Origin: Zelopaecilomyces penicillatus
Taxonomy: Eukaryota; Ascomycota; Sordariomycetes; Hypocreales; Pseudodiploosporaceae
NCBI GenBank assembly: GCA_005765155.1
Contig: VCCP01000004.1
Location: forward strand, 1,054,001 to 1,118,000
DNA length: 64,000 bases
Direction of reading: 5' to 3'
Part shown: positions 1-12,949 of the stretch, piece by piece
Position numbering within the stretch: the stretch's first letter is position 1
Layout: the number at the start of each line of letters is the position of its first letter
Program-made: the position numbers and the translations under genes
Notes under the pieces: generated by a model
Database searches by the model: none
What the model saw: the letters and a program-made list of their open reading frames with translations, nothing else
Told to the model about the DNA's origin: nothing

Positions 1-406
1 ATGATGAGGAAATAATGCTTAGCCATATGTTTACGAGATCTTGTACCTACTTCAATCACAAGATTACTGGTACCTTGAAATACCAAGACACCCATGTGAA
101 AGGCATGCAGATGACTCTAACAGGACAATTGAAGTCCAATGGTTTCATTATGCCCTTGAGCATATTTTCCAATTGTCACAAGTACTGCTTCCTCTTCCTA
201 TGTTGTCCATGTGCTGAGTGTGATAGTGCAACGATCCATGTCCATTAGTTGGAATTACGTAGGTGTTGTATGATAACCCAGACTGCAAAACATGTACGAT
301 TCATTCAGATATTAAGACTCAAGCACCAACTGGCTACTAAAAATTAAAGAGACGGCCAATTAAGTGTAGCCAGCCATACCTAACCCTATGGTCCTAACTA
401 GATACG
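1..406. other. no gene seen (3' flank of beta-mannosidase)
   Basis: Moderately AT-rich sequence downstream of the beta-mannosidase stop codon. One 77-codon open frame (15-248, +) has no recognisable family and no supporting context. It probably contains the 3' UTR of the mannosidase. Confidence 0.6.
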
Positions 407-3031
407 TCAATTCAGCATCCCCAAATATCGAGTCGTGATTACCGTCTCCCTAGTCGCTCCCCTAATGGTAACTGTTACTGTCTCCCCAGGAACTACATCA
501 ATCAAGTTGTCCTCAAATATAACATCATCATCTTCACACTCAAGCGCTACACCCTTGACAGGCACCTCCACACTGATATCTACCGTCTTTCCATCATGGG
601 AAACCTCCGCAATGAGATGCTTCGGCTTTTGCAGATGCAAATACTTGAGCGGCTCCGGCCAGTTGACATACCTGGCTACCTGCGTACCCTCCCGGGAGAG
701 GTATGCGGCCACTACCGTCCGCGCTTCTTGTCCAGCATTTTTCTGGCTGACTGGGACATCTAGTGCAATGATCTCCGTAGACCGGTTTGCGGCAAAAGTC
801 TGTTGTGAAGAGACTGTCTTCGAGTAAGTTTCTTTCCCGGTTTCAACATCCCATGTCTTGATGACGCAGTCTGCAGTCAAATCTTCAAGCATGAGATTGG
901 AGGCCCAGACCTCAATCTGGGTATTGACCTCAATATCCACACGTGTGTACTTGTTTTTTGGCTTTTGGTGCTCACGACGAGTAATTCCAACTGAGATTGG
1001 GGCCATCTCTCGTTTGACGGTGTAGTACGCATGCTTCGGTCGAAGGTAATAGTCGCAAATCGCCCATGATGTGACAGGCCAGCAATCATTTATTTGCCAA
1101 ACAAGAGCACCTCCACAGTACTCACGGCCAGGACCCCTCCATTCTCGCTTCCAAAGGCGGTATGCAGATGCTAGACATTCAGCTTGCATGAGTTGAGTGC
1201 TGTAAACAAACTGTTCGAGAGGATCTGGTGCATAGCGCATGTTCTCAACCAGATAGAGAGCCAGGCGTCGTTCGTGTCCAGCAGCCTTGTTATGAAAATC
1301 CACAGTAGAGGACTGAGGATACCGTTCGGGGTCATCTTTGCCCTGGGGCAAGTATGCGTCAATAGTCTTAACGGAAGGAAATGCTTCCATCCCAAATTCG
1401 GAAACAAAACGACCGACAAGTTTGTCAAAGTTCTGGTACTTTTCCTGCGTACCGTGCCACACGTTCCATTGATGAAGGTCTCCGACTGTCGGGTCCGTTG
1501 TTGTTTTGCCGCCCCAGGGGCTGCCGTAGTGGTAGTATGTGTCAGGGATCAAGTCCTTGCAAACGTCTGCGAGAACCTTTTCGTATATATAGCGTGCGGG
1601 AAAATCGGTCTTTAGCCAACTCTCGGCATCTTTGTTCTCAGGTTCGTATGTTAACCCCTCGCTTTCTTGGTACTGGTAATCTTCGTTGTTGCCTGCCCAA
1701 ATAATAATTGATGGATGATGCCGCAATCGCTTGACGTTTTCCTTAGCCTCCCGCTCAATTGATTTAAGCATCCCCGGCCAGCAGGGGTAGTTTCCACATC
1801 CAAACAAGAAATCCTGCCATACAAGTATTCCCAGTTCGTCGCACGCATCATAAAATGCCTGTTCTTCATATATGCCACCGCCCCAAACACGGATCATGAA
1901 CTGGTTCCCATCTGCAACCATTTTGACCCAATCGTAGTATCTCTCCTTGGAAATTCTGGGTATGAAGCTATCAGCAGGTATCCAATTACTGCCTCCGCAG
2001 AATATGGGAATGTCGTTGATCTCAAAATAGAAGCTCGATCCAGTTTGGTCTTTGAGTGACCGTTGAACCAGCTTCGCCCGCCTCAGGCCAATCTTTTTTG
2101 ACAAAGAGTCAGCATCCTTCCCATCATTACCAATCAAGGATGCCTTGATGGTGTAAAGTGGCTGTTTCCCATATCTGATGGGATACCACAGCTGCGGGTT
2201 TTCAATACAAAATGTGGCGCTGGTATCTGCCTGCTCGACTGTGACAATTTTGGATGCAACAGTTTTGTCGTCGAAGCAAATGTCAAATTTTAACTTGGAG
2301 GCTTTGCCCTCAACGGATGCAAATACAGAGACCTGTGCTGTTTTGAGAGAAGCGTCCACGCTGACATTGGTGTATAAGTCACCAATTCTGGACTCATAGA
2401 CTTCAAGATTAACAGGCCGCCAGGGTCCGCATGTCAAAAGTGTTGGGCCCCAATCCCATCCCTGATAAAGACAATCATCTTAGCTTGACATCTAGGCAGA
2501 CAGACACGAGAAAAGACTTACCCAGTGGTATTGCGCTTTCCTGACAGCAAGCCTGGAATTGTCACCATTCCAACACCCCCATTTGTGGTCCGGATATTTC
2601 TCCACGCGTTTCCAGCCGCGCAAGTATGCACTGTCAAAGGTAATGATAAGTTCATTCTCGCCTTCACTAACCAACAGGTCCGTCACATCCTCGCGTTCCG
2701 GAATAAACATATTGTCTGTCTCGAGAATGTTGGTCCCATTGAACACAACCGTAGCAAAGGTGTCGAGCCCATCAAAGGCCAATACTGCTTTTTCCCCAGA
2801 CGAAACATGGGGACTAGGGAATTTTGTTCTGTAAAGCCAAGCGGCCTCACCAACCCACTGAACATCAGTCTCATTTTTTCCCATGAAGGGATCCGGAATT
2901 AGGCCATGATGCAGCAGGTCGAGATGTACATTGGTTGGAAACTGAGCTACTGGGAGATAGCTAGCATCCTCTTTGTCTGCCTGCTTGAACTGCCAGTTTC
3001 TGTCGATGGGAAGCACTTGGCGAAGAGGCAT
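407..3031 (-). CDS. mndB: beta-mannosidase, glycoside hydrolase family 2 (intracellular MndB type)
   Basis: Two exons, 2522-3031 and 407-2461, joined across a 60-bp GTAAG...CAG intron in phase 0, give 854 aa, the usual length of fungal intracellular beta-mannosidases. It removes terminal beta-1,4-mannose from mannan and N-glycan fragments. The N-terminal sugar-binding part (from about residue 15) leads into the signature HWGWDWGP formed at the splice junction, an immunoglobulin-like domain, then the TIM barrel. The acid/base glutamate lies in WAGNNE (about E430) and the nucleophile in SEFG (about E525). No signal peptide follows the chosen ATG at 3031, which fits the intracellular B type rather than the secreted A type. 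An in-frame non-ATG extension reaches 3100 and was not used. The next gene upstream, a Rab GTPase, is on the same strand 1.4 kb away and functionally unrelated. Confidence 0.93.
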
Positions 3032-4495
3032 TGTGACGTCCGCCCAGTGGGACAAGTGGGTGGATGACAGCTGTAACAGTGAGACGATTTGAGGGTGCAA
3101 ACGATGGGTATCATGAAAATCAGTAAGGTGGAGGAGGGAGGGTGAGAGAGGGTGAGAGAGCTGGTGTTTTGGGGAGATGGAAGCTCAAAGGTGCAGCTTG
3201 GCATTCATATCCGTTGTAATTGGCAAGCTAGGAACAACCCACATGGTTCCTGCAAGAACAACGAAGGTGTGACATGGCCTTCTCGAATTTACGATACATA
3301 CTCCATATAGAGGTCGCCACTGTGGAACACTGTATACAGTCTGTAGCACTGAAAGCACTACAGTATTCCAATGCAAGTATTATTACCCCGCCGTTTGGCC
3401 ACCGAAAGCAGAGAGGGGTCAAAAGCTAAAGATCCATAAACGGGTTGAATCACCGGCGGATGGGATTGAAGCTGTAATACAGGGTTTGATAGTTGCTCAA
3501 ATCCAACAGCTGATGCAGATAGATCGTGAAGAAACCGGCCAAGCCCACAGCAACGGCAATATGCATTTCCAACCTGGGTGAAGTGGCGGGCGGCTTTTCA
3601 TGACCCCGTAGTTACTGTCTGTGCTACAATAGCATTCCAGGCACTATTGAATTGGGGGGCAAATAGGTATGAGCTTTAGCACGCCTATGATTGCCCTTTG
3701 CGGGATAGCCAATTGGATCTTAACTTCAGCATCACCAACACTACCACCAGGATTCGAATGGTCGTCCTGCAGAATCCTGAATAGAACCCTACCATCAAAG
3801 GGTAGTATTTCTGCCCTTTGCACAAAATGGAAAAATTGATACTCTTTAGTATTGCCGCTGCTACTTCATCCGGATCGATATATCACCGCTAAACACATAA
3901 ACATAAACACAAACACAAACACAAACACAAACACAAACCAAAACAAAACAACAAACCCGACTGGCTCCTCCTTCAAAGGCACCCCCCCCCCTCCCGCCCA
4001 ACAACATCCAAAATAGGCAATCGGTAGAAGCCATCATGCAACCCTCAAGATGCAGGCGGGCGTAAACGAGTGGCTGGCTCTCCATGTGCCATTACATATT
4101 CATATGCGAATCATGCGCCTTATTCTACATAGTATATGCATAAGGTTAAGGTAGCTTTCACTAAAAAAAAAAAGAAGCATCAATTTTTATCAGAGAAAAG
4201 AAGATAGAAATTCCCGGTAGAGCTAATCCGGAGACATGAAGCAAAAAAAAAAAGGATTTCTCCTCAAGTCAAAAAAAAAAAAGAGGCTCTTGTAAAGATC
4301 GCAAAGTCGACTCCTGAACAACACTACACATCTATGCTTTCAACTCCAAAAAACGCCATAGACGCTGAAAAGAATGAACCACCACATAAAGCATCAAGAG
4401 CGACAAATAACCACCCTTCCCCCTTCCAATTGCCCATTACAACTCTCCATCTAATTCCTTGAGGTCCGTTATCTTTCCACAAGTCTCATGCCCCA
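3032..4495. other. intergenic region, no gene seen
   Basis: This is the promoter side of the mannosidase and the 3' side of the Rab gene. It contains the hexanucleotide repeat listed separately and several A10-A12 runs (about 4160-4280). Short open frames here lack family features. Confidence 0.6.
3891..3952. repeat. microsatellite, (ACAAAC)n-like
   Basis: About six copies of an A/C-rich hexamer, starting as ACATAA and settling into ACAAAC before decaying into CAAAA units. A simple tandem repeat in intergenic DNA. Confidence 0.85.
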
Positions 4496-5764
4496 TCAAC
4501 AGCAGCCACCTCGTCTTCGTCGGCTGGTAAGGGAAAAGACCTCTTCCCACTCCCGTAGACCCCAGTTCTGTGTTCGGTTCTTAGTACCCCGCCGTCGCAT
4601 TCGGAGACCAGGTATTCCGTCGTCGTTTGTATTGCCGGTCATGGAGCTCTTGATGCTGCCTCCATCACTAGCCGTGTTCCACCCTCCACCATCGCCGTAC
4701 TGAATGCCACTCATGGGGTCGTCTGGGTCGATATCGCCCAACTCGATCTTAGTCAAGATCATCCTCGCTAGTCGGTGGAAGATCTCGTCGACACCCTCCC
4801 CATTAAGGGCACTCGCCTCCGTAACCACCGAGATGCCCGCCGTACTGGCCCAGCGACTCGCCTCCGTCTGTGAAACTTCCCGGCCTTCCGGCGCGATTGA
4901 TGCTCTCTGCATAGCTCCGGCCCCAATAGAGCCGGCGTGTTCTCTATACGTCGCGGGGCTCGACGAGGTGATGGCGGATGAAGAGAAAGAGTTGGGCACT
5001 ACTCCTGTCGTGATGGTAGAAGCGGAACCCACGCTGCTCGGAGTAGGTGGGGGTAGACTTGTATCGATGAGATTGTCGGACGTTAGATCTAGTTTGTTTC
5101 CAACAAGCATGAGGCTGAGATTGGGTGAGGCCAGCGCCCGGGCGTCGTTTAGAAATGGCTGTAGAGCTCGGAAAGACATATGTGAAGTCATGTCGTAGAC
5201 AAATATTGCACCGGCCGCCCCACGGTAGTACGACCTCGAGACAGAGCGAAACCGTTCGGTGCCTGCAGTATCCCAAAGCTATATTGAAAGCAATCAGTCA
5301 TGCTTGTCGCCTTGCACCGAGCCAACCTGGCCGTGTTCTCCACCTACCTGGAGCTTGATTCTTTTCCGCCGCGCACCGGTGCCGACTTTGATAATCTTGG
5401 TTGCAAACTCAACGCCGATAGTCTGTGAAGAAAGCACTCTCCATTCGTTCTTAACAAACCGGTGAAGAAGGCATGATCTGTACTCAGAGAAAACCTACAT
5501 ATTAGCGACTAGTTCTTGGCTGTTTTCCATCTCACCGTGGGGTATCACCATCCCCGCCCAGATTTGCGACTCGACTCACTTTCCTGTGCCACTAGGTCCC
5601 AACAGTATGATCTTGGCTAAGTAATCATACATACTCCCGAGTTCCTGCACTGTTCGTTGGCTCAGCGCACTTTACCTCGCCATGGCCAGCTTCATTATTA
5701 CCTGCTCCCGGACAGTTGCCGTGCTGCTGTCATCGCTCGCCGCGGATAGCCCCCTCGGCCGCAT
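4496..5764 (-). CDS. Rab-family small GTPase with long insertion (Ypt4/Rab4-like)
   Basis: Four exons, 5702-5764, 5580-5644, 5348-5477 and 4496-5278, keep phase at every junction and give 346 aa. All G-motifs are present: P-loop GPSGTGKS (37-44), the switch I threonine in QTIGVEF, WDTAGTERF (from 88) and NKLD (147-150), then a late EASALNGEG in place of the usual ETSAK. The protein ends in GGCC, a geranylgeranylation signal, so it should cycle on vesicle membranes. The switch II stretch RSVSRSYYRGAAG is typical of Rab2/4/14 proteins, hence the Ypt4/Rab4 guess; the exact subfamily is uncertain. Oddity: about 65 Ser/Pro/Gly-rich residues sit between NKLD and the SA motif, and a further low-complexity tail of about 80 residues precedes the CC. 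Together these bring it to 346 aa, against about 200-220 for ordinary Rabs. The first exon (21 aa) was chosen because it supplies an ATG and splices in phase 0. Confidence 0.9.
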
Positions 5765-6485
5765 ATTTGGGGATCGATGTCGATATCGCAATAGAGATTC
5801 GGGTTTGGCGGAGGAAAGGGAGGAGAAGAAGCGAGAATCGTATCAGTATATCGTCGCACGCATAGGAATGTCGGGGCGTGGTATCATTTTCAATGTTTCA
5901 TAGGCCCATTGTTCCAAGCACGCGATGAGTTGACGCACTGCAACAAAGAACGATAAATGGCATGGAATGACTAAGCCACACGCTAAGTGCGTCATGTGTT
6001 CATGTGTGTGCGCCACACTGCAGGTCTGCTTGTCCCTTGCCTTGGTGGCAGACGAACATGAACGGTGAAAGATGGAGTCACAGCGAATGAAACATGGGGT
6101 AAATATATTCTAGGGCATGGCTGTGAATTTATTTCAGCATGTTGAAAGGTTTCATTCAAGTTTTGCAATATTAATCACATAAACTAAAGTGCTGGAGGCT
6201 GATTCATGTTCTGTAAATGTAACTAAACAACCATTATATGCTCCTTGTAGTGGGCTGCGTCCACTGAAGCGGTAGAGCTATAGTGGACATGCACTCAAGG
6301 TTCACCAAGCGCCCCATTTCTCATCGTGCCGAGGTTGTTTGTCGGGGATATCGAACCTTGAGCTCATGAACATCAAGTACGGACTCGGTACACCCTCACT
6401 CCATATTAGCTCACCTATACCATCGCCCACCCTCACTCAAAGACTGCTTGTTTCAGCCCTTTTTTTTCTCATTGCATTCATCATC
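5765..6485. other. divergent promoter region, no gene seen
   Basis: It separates the Rab gene (-) from the SDR gene (+), so it should carry both promoters. A frame continuous with the SDR start runs upstream to 6339, but the family alignment begins at the ATG at 6486. No clear regulatory motif was identified. Confidence 0.55.
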
Positions 6486-7469
6486 ATGAAGATTCAGGAT
6501 CGCACATTCATCGTTTCAGGAGGCGCCTCTGGCCTCGGAAAGGCTGCCGTCCAGGCTCTCATCAAGGCGGGCGGGTATGTCTCCATTCTAGACCAGGCCG
6601 ATGAGGAGACTGGCCAAGCACTGGTCAAAGAGTTGGGATCTACAGCAGCCAAGTTCTTTAAATGCAATGTTTTGAAAACAGAGAGCATAGCGAGTGCGGT
6701 TCAAGGCACGGCCGATTGGGCAAAGGAAACTGGCAAGCCCATGGGTGGTGTGATTCCAGCTGCTGGCGTTTCACTGCCTGCCACGGTAAGATGATGATCA
6801 AGAGTGCAGTGTGAATGAGTGGCATGTTCTCCAGCACCATTCACACAGAGTACTTCAAATCATATGTATATGCACAGACAGACTAAATAAATTCAAATTC
6901 TAGGTTCTCGACCGCAATGGTGACGCCTTCAACCTCGACGACGTGGACTTCGTCCTCGGTGTGAACCTCAGAGGCACCATCGACCTCGTCCGCCAGGCCA
7001 CCGCGCACATCGCCAAGACAGAGCCCGTCGGCAAAGACGGCGAGCGCGGCATCGTCATCATGGTCAGCAGCTCGAGTGCCTTTGACGGCCAGTACGGGCA
7101 AGTCAGCTACGCCGCGAGCAAGGGCGCTGTCGCGTCCATGACGCTGCCCATGGCGCGGGACCTGGCGAGGTTTGGGATCCGCGTCAACAGCATCGCGCCG
7201 GCCATGTTTGAGTCCAACATGACGGCTGCGATGAGCCCCAAGGTTCGCAAGGCGCTGGAGGAAACTTTTGTGTTTCCCAAGAGAGGGGGGTTGCCGGAGG
7301 AGTTTGCTAGTTTGGTGAGTTACAACTTTTGTCATGGCCCAAGAGAGATATTGCAAAGCCACCTTTCGAGTACTAATTCCATCATCAGGTTCAACACATT
7401 ATTGAGAACCCCATGTTCAACTCGTCCGTCATCCGGATAGATGGAGGGTCCAGGCCCAGCAAAATCTGA
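6486..7469 (+). CDS. short-chain dehydrogenase/reductase, HSD17B10 (3-hydroxyacyl-CoA dehydrogenase type 2)-like
   Basis: Three exons, 6486-6785, 6904-7314 and 7389-7469, encode 263 aa, the usual length of the type-2 hydroxyacyl-CoA dehydrogenase group. The Rossmann glycine motif is SGGASGLG (11-18). The acidic residue after beta-2, in SILDQAD, points to NAD(H) rather than NADP(H). Catalytic residues are a serine in MVSSSSAF (155-158), Y169 and K173 in SYAASK. The C-terminus carries the IRIDGG motif common in this family. By family it would oxidise 3-hydroxyacyl-CoA or related alcohols in short-chain fatty acid and branched-chain amino acid breakdown. The ATG at 6486 was preferred because the upstream in-frame stretch is leader-like. 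No PTS1 tripeptide is visible and the short N-terminus is not an obvious mitochondrial presequence. Confidence 0.88.
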
Positions 7470-7849
7470 TTTAGTTTTATTTTTCACACATGTTGTTTGC
7501 AAGTTTCATGTACCCAGAAAAAGCCAGAGAGGGAGGCGAAAATGCATTCCGGAACCCATCGCTGGCGCTGAGGAATTAGAAGAAAAAATGCTCTTTACAA
7601 AGTAGAATATCTGTATAACAATAACACTAGCAAAGCATTTTTCAGAGCCTTTGACTTGTTCCTCGATACACACCCCCATTATGACTCGACTCGACTCGAA
7701 CAGGTTTAGTTGGAGGGCGCAGTTTCTTGTATTTCTCTAGTTCAGGAATAACAAATCTACTGCACCATGCGATTATAGGAGAGGGGTTGCCTATTATTAC
7801 CAGTTGCCACAATTTCTCGAGTCAGTCATGTTACTGTCACTCTGTGGGC

Positions 7850-7877
7850 ACCCACACACACACCCACACACACACAC
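7850..7877. repeat. CA-rich microsatellite
   Basis: Imperfect CACACA / CACCCA dinucleotide-type repeat, about 28 bp, in the gene-free region. Confidence 0.8.
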
Positions 7878-10612
7878 GTGGAGGGTCATGGCAATGCAAG
7901 GGGTTTGCTAAAGAAACAAAAATAGTTGGCTGACGAAAAGCTAGGGATTGTACATCTACATTGTACGTGCTCTAAGTTTCCTGTCAAAGGTTTGCCAGGC
8001 AAGGCAGACGTGAGGCATGGTGAGGGCTGTTTAGTTCTACAGGGGAGGAAAAGAACGAAACAATTAGCTTGAGGCTATACTAGTCAGTACATTGTACGAT
8101 TTTCAATCTGCATCAGTCGTTTTTCATAAATCATGAAAGTTGCTACCTATTTCTTTCCAAAATTTAGGACCCTGGAGCTTTTTGTTCGAGAGAACCTACC
8201 TAGAAGAGATCTGGCTGCGAGTAGCGTGATAATGATATCGATGGGCTGGTTTCCTCTCCCTTGAAACAGTAGAATAATTACACATGGGGAGAAGAGATCT
8301 TCGTGCACCAAGTCTATCAGGTGAAACAAAGACAGTTGGTCAAGAAGTTGAGCAATCTAAGCTATTCCAATGTACTCACTTTCCCCCAAAGCACAACATT
8401 GCTTGCGTCTTTCGGTATGTGTACGTGGCTCCAATATCTGCCTAATCCATGTAAAAGAAAGATTACTGTGCATGACTGGTATCCATTCCTATTCCTCGGT
8501 TCTCAGATTTTCACCGGGATCTAGACCGTTGAAATTCCGTCTGCGCAAGCGCTGAACCCCCTTGTCACAAATTGGGTAAAGCTTGGTAAGCTGGATATCG
8601 CCAACCCTATTTTATCAACATGTGAAATTTAAGCATATCTTGTTTTCAGGAATCTGATGAGCCCGTAAAGGAGTTTGCAGGTATACATTCACATGGTTTT
8701 TGCTGTGAATGGTGAAGATGTGGAATTATAATCCATACGAGCTGACGTGATGAGAACAAATCTTGCATTCCGTAGCAGGATTCACCATCAGCCTCCTCTG
8801 CTTTCCCCCATGTATTTACTGTATATTATAATTATCAGCCGATTTGAAGCAAATCCCCCACATGCCGTCCTAGAGATTCTTCTCAAACTGGGCACCGCGC
8901 GCCTCAATGTCAGCCACCCATACAGAATCCTTCCTTATCTGGAATTATCCTTCTTTTGCGAGTTCCTTGGCACTTCGATTCCTTCCCAGGTCCCCCCAAT
9001 TAGGGCAATGCCATCAATCTCTATCTGTACCTGCAGCGGCCGATTTGTCAAAAAGAGACCACCACACACACCACATTGGCTGCTACATGGGTTTGCCCTT
9101 TTTGGGGGGGCTGCCGTCAGAAATGGACAATCCAGAGCGGGCCGTCAGATCGGTCGCGCCGGCAGACGATCATCTGAAACCTCGCCACATCAAGTAGTTG
9201 CATGGACTTGAAGAAAAGAAAAGGAAGAAAAAGAAGACTGAAGAGTGCAGTGCGATATTAACTTGGTTGGTATAATGTTCAAGTGGCAAGTAGTGTTTGT
9301 AGACGTGTCAGTCTGCGTCTCCGAGACTTCCCTGTTATAGCCAATGTGTCCATGTCAAATGGTCCTTGTAGAAATGAAATGAAGAAATTAAAGCTCCCCG
9401 GGGAAACTAACTCAAGATGTCTGTGAGACCCGGACAGGCTACTTCTCCAAAGGTTCATATGCATGCTGGCAGCTGTCGTCCCACTTTCCATTTCATTACC
9501 CAACGTTTTTGAATGGCGATGATGGTGGATGTTTCAGAACAGGGCGTCAATGACGTACACAATACGACGATGCCGACCAGGTGAATCAGAGACAAACTGC
9601 CTTGCAGCGGTGACACCGACATCTTGTGCCGTATCTCATCCTTAGCCTAACCGCTTTTCTTCTTTTTGCTCATCAAGTCAACCATCAATTGCTGCCTCTC
9701 TGTGTGCGCAACACAACAAGATGAACTGGTTTTCCATTTCACAAACGTTGAGATGAATGAATCATGAGCTAATATTAGCTAGGCCCACCCCACTTCTGTC
9801 ACAACTTGAAATGTGATCTGCCTTAGACCCTGACCCTTGGAGGTTACGACGGGGAGGGATCTTGACTCTGGCGATTTGAGGTAGTATTTTTGTGAATTTT
9901 GCTATCTGTAGTGACAAGAATCGTTCCCTAGCCCTTCTGCACTAGAGTTTGTTGCTATTTCCGGGATAGGTAAGTAAAATGCTAGCATAAAAACTAAAAG
10001 GTGGCATAGACCTCTATCCCTATGGATAGCAATTCATGTCACTACAAATAGCAAGGCTCTTGATTATTATCAACACGTTCATTATAAATCAAAAACCCGC
10101 TATTGTTGATGACTGACTAGCGAAGCGCACACATGGACGTCTTAATCAGTTGGCCTTAATATGGCTTCTTATGTCCCACACTTGGATACCCCACAATCAT
10201 GCCAACCTGACAACCACAGTGTAAAAAAAGAAAATGGGTTATGAACAGGGGTGTAATCATGGCCGTGAAATGCTCGTTGAAGGCATGGAGCACATGTTTG
10301 CGCCACCGCACAGTCAGTTGGTTGACAGTATTGTCGGAGATGCGATTGACCTCACTGGACTCCTAAAATAGGTAGACAGAAAACACTCCGGCGCCAAGAT
10401 CTGACAGAAAGACTATATCCCCTGCCACTGTCCCCCCTTTCCCTATTCCCTCTCTAGCTAGCTTCCAAAGCTTACATCAATTATCAGGCAACCTATTTTT
10501 TTAGGCTGCCAGCGCTGAATTGCATCTTAAGTGCATACAGTAAGTGCTCGCAAAGGGGAGGGCCTTCACAAACAAAAACTCTGTAGACGAAAAAGCCCAC
10601 AAAGGGAAAGCA

Positions 10613-10617
<5 letters not shown>

Positions 10618-10650
<33 letters not shown>
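10618..10650. repeat. 33-bp homopolymeric A tract
   Basis: An uninterrupted run of 33 adenines, far longer than other homopolymers in the window. It could be the poly(A) tail of an old non-LTR retroposition, though no upstream LINE or gene copy is visible, or simply a slippage-expanded run. Its exact length is unreliable in most assemblies. Confidence 0.85.
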
Positions 10651-10651
<1 letters not shown>

Positions 10652-12949
10652 ACTCCACTATCTCTAGTTAGTGTATTTTATCCAAGTACCTACTAATTAA
10701 GGTACGGAAGAAGAAAGAAGATTAGGAAAGGTTCCCGTATCCCACACTTTTTGACGCTCCCACTTTGACTTCCGAAGAGGAAGAAAAAAGAACCCAGCCA
10801 AAAACGGCATGTCAGCAGTAAAAAGCACCAGCCAACTAACTGCGGAGAATGGCAGCAAGGAACCTGCACCGAAAACTTGGAATGGTACGTTGAGCGGGTG
10901 TAGTAGAGCTCTCATGTTACTACAGGGGAAAAAAAAAAACAGAAAAGAAAAAAAGATGATATGATAAGATGAATGATATAACACGCCAAAGACTAAAGAG
11001 TAACGGAAGGCGCAGATTGTTACTCCTTTTTCTGTTTCTGTTATTGTGGTCTCTTCACAGTTGCCTAATACAGTACGGAGGAATAGCCCAACCCCGTATG
11101 GTAGTTTGTTGCTAACATTTCAATAACCTGGTTCATCGGGGTCATAATGAGCACGACTCAAGAACCGCTGATTCCATACCAGACTCAGCCTCCCCTGGCA
11201 TGTTGTGCAGTGGATCTCCCTGTGTGTGGTGTGGTGGGCTGGGGGGGGGGTTGTTCTGACAAGGCCCTTATTAGGCCGATCAACCCACGTTTATAGACAA
11301 GCGCCCAATTATCCCGTTCCAGTTCCCAGTTCCCGGTATAACCCTGGCTATAACTAGCGTGTGCTATACATAAGCTCTATAGGGACCAGCGGCTTATTTT
11401 CAAATAGTCGTCTGGTCTTTTTTTCTCTCCCAAAAGCCCCGAAGCTGGTAGCGCCCTCTCCAAAATCAGCAAAAAAAACCTGGGCCCGGGCACGCCGTAG
11501 ATGCCCAAAAACTTGTGATAGTTTGGTGTATTACTGTATTGTGCAGTACCTACCTAGGCACGCTGAGCGTTGCATTAGGTAGGTACCTATGATACATTCT
11601 GTATAATGAATGACGGGGCATATACGTTACCCTACAGACAACGACAAAATCCTCGATTTAAATTAGTGTTTCGGCAGAGAAACACACTAGAACGCCAGTG
11701 ATGATGATGATCCCAACTCGTGCCGGACTTTCTTTCTTTCTTTTCTTTTTCTTTTTTTCCATTATTGTAGGACACACCCTAATATAAGCAACGCAAGGTT
11801 ACCGTAGCATCTCATCGCCTACACCCGTTGTTGTGTGGCATCAACAAAATGCATGGATACTACCCTAGCATTCCTCTCCCCCGCAAAAAAAAAAAGAATA
11901 TGCTGCAACATCCACAGCGCACCCTCCAGACCGTGCATTAAATAGCCCAATGGGCATTGCAGATTGAGCATGTAGGTAGTCGGACATTCTGGGTTGGTTG
12001 AAAGCCCGTGTACCATCGTAGAAGGTCGAATGGAAGCGAAGCAGCATTACATAACCATTTGTCGTTGTAAGAACACTCACTCACACGCACACATACACAC
12101 ATACATACCCTCGTCTGTAACCTCTTAGCATGTGAACTGATGGCATTCAAGATAGTAGTGCTAGGAAAACAAATCATGTAAGTAGCGAAAATTACACCTC
12201 TACAAGGTCATCAATGAATGAGTCGGCAGAGTCAAGTCCTGCCCTGATATCATCCATTGGTGGGCTTGCTCTGACCACCTTAGTCTGTCCCCTCCCCCCT
12301 TAAAATAGTCCAACTTCCATGCTGCACCCCATACAGGGGGGGCTCCTAACCTGCCAAGATGCCGCCCCCCACAATACCACCAGCCGGAGGAACCACTGCC
12401 AACTGGCCTCACTCATCAAATTCTCTGCCTCTCTCACTCAACTCAGTCTAACTCAGTCTCACTCAATCTCACCCCCCGTCGGCGTTCTGTCTTTCTCCAC
12501 AACTCCACACCCACATCCACCCCCCTCGAAAGCAGCTTCGCTCCCCAATACACCGATGCATACCTATGTAAGGTAAGTACTACGATGTACAGTTACGGAT
12601 CCAAGACCACCGGATCTACGATTTCCAGTCCATATACGGATCAGGAAGGTGTGCCACCCCATCCCCCCCCATTGCACGTGTCGTTCGGCTTGAGCCCGTG
12701 CCGGTTGGCGGGAGCTACTTACAGACATCCATACATCCATCCATACATACAGACAACGGAGTAATGGGTTGAAATCGGGTTTAGTTGGATGGTTAGAAGT
12801 TCTGGGCGTGGAGAACGTTTGCATCTGTATGTAGACCTACTTATTAGTTTAAATATCCTTCGCCACCCCATTCTCGCCAACTGCTTTCACTCCCTCTCTG
12901 TCATCCCCTTCTTCCTCCAAGGTCCTCATCTCTCGCTCAGCAACCCAAC

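Larger units (their letters stand above)
7470..12949. other. 5.5-kb gene-free region
   Basis: No open frame here shows a recognisable domain, and I could not build a convincing multi-exon gene by eye. It contains a CA-rich microsatellite (7850-7877), a 33-bp A tract (10618-10650), many homopolymer runs and, towards the right, C/T-rich leader-like sequence before the NLP gene. Short open frames (for example 8747-9211 +, 10697-10984 -, 12319-12576 +) are treated as chance. A non-coding transcript cannot be excluded. Confidence 0.55.

Noticed and set aside
3741..3805. tRNA-like segment on the minus strand (ATTCGAATCC with a pairing end near CTACC/GGTAG)
   Set aside because: Only 65 bp, no proper D arm or T stem, and the signal is mostly explained by an inverted repeat CAGGATTC...GAATCCTG.
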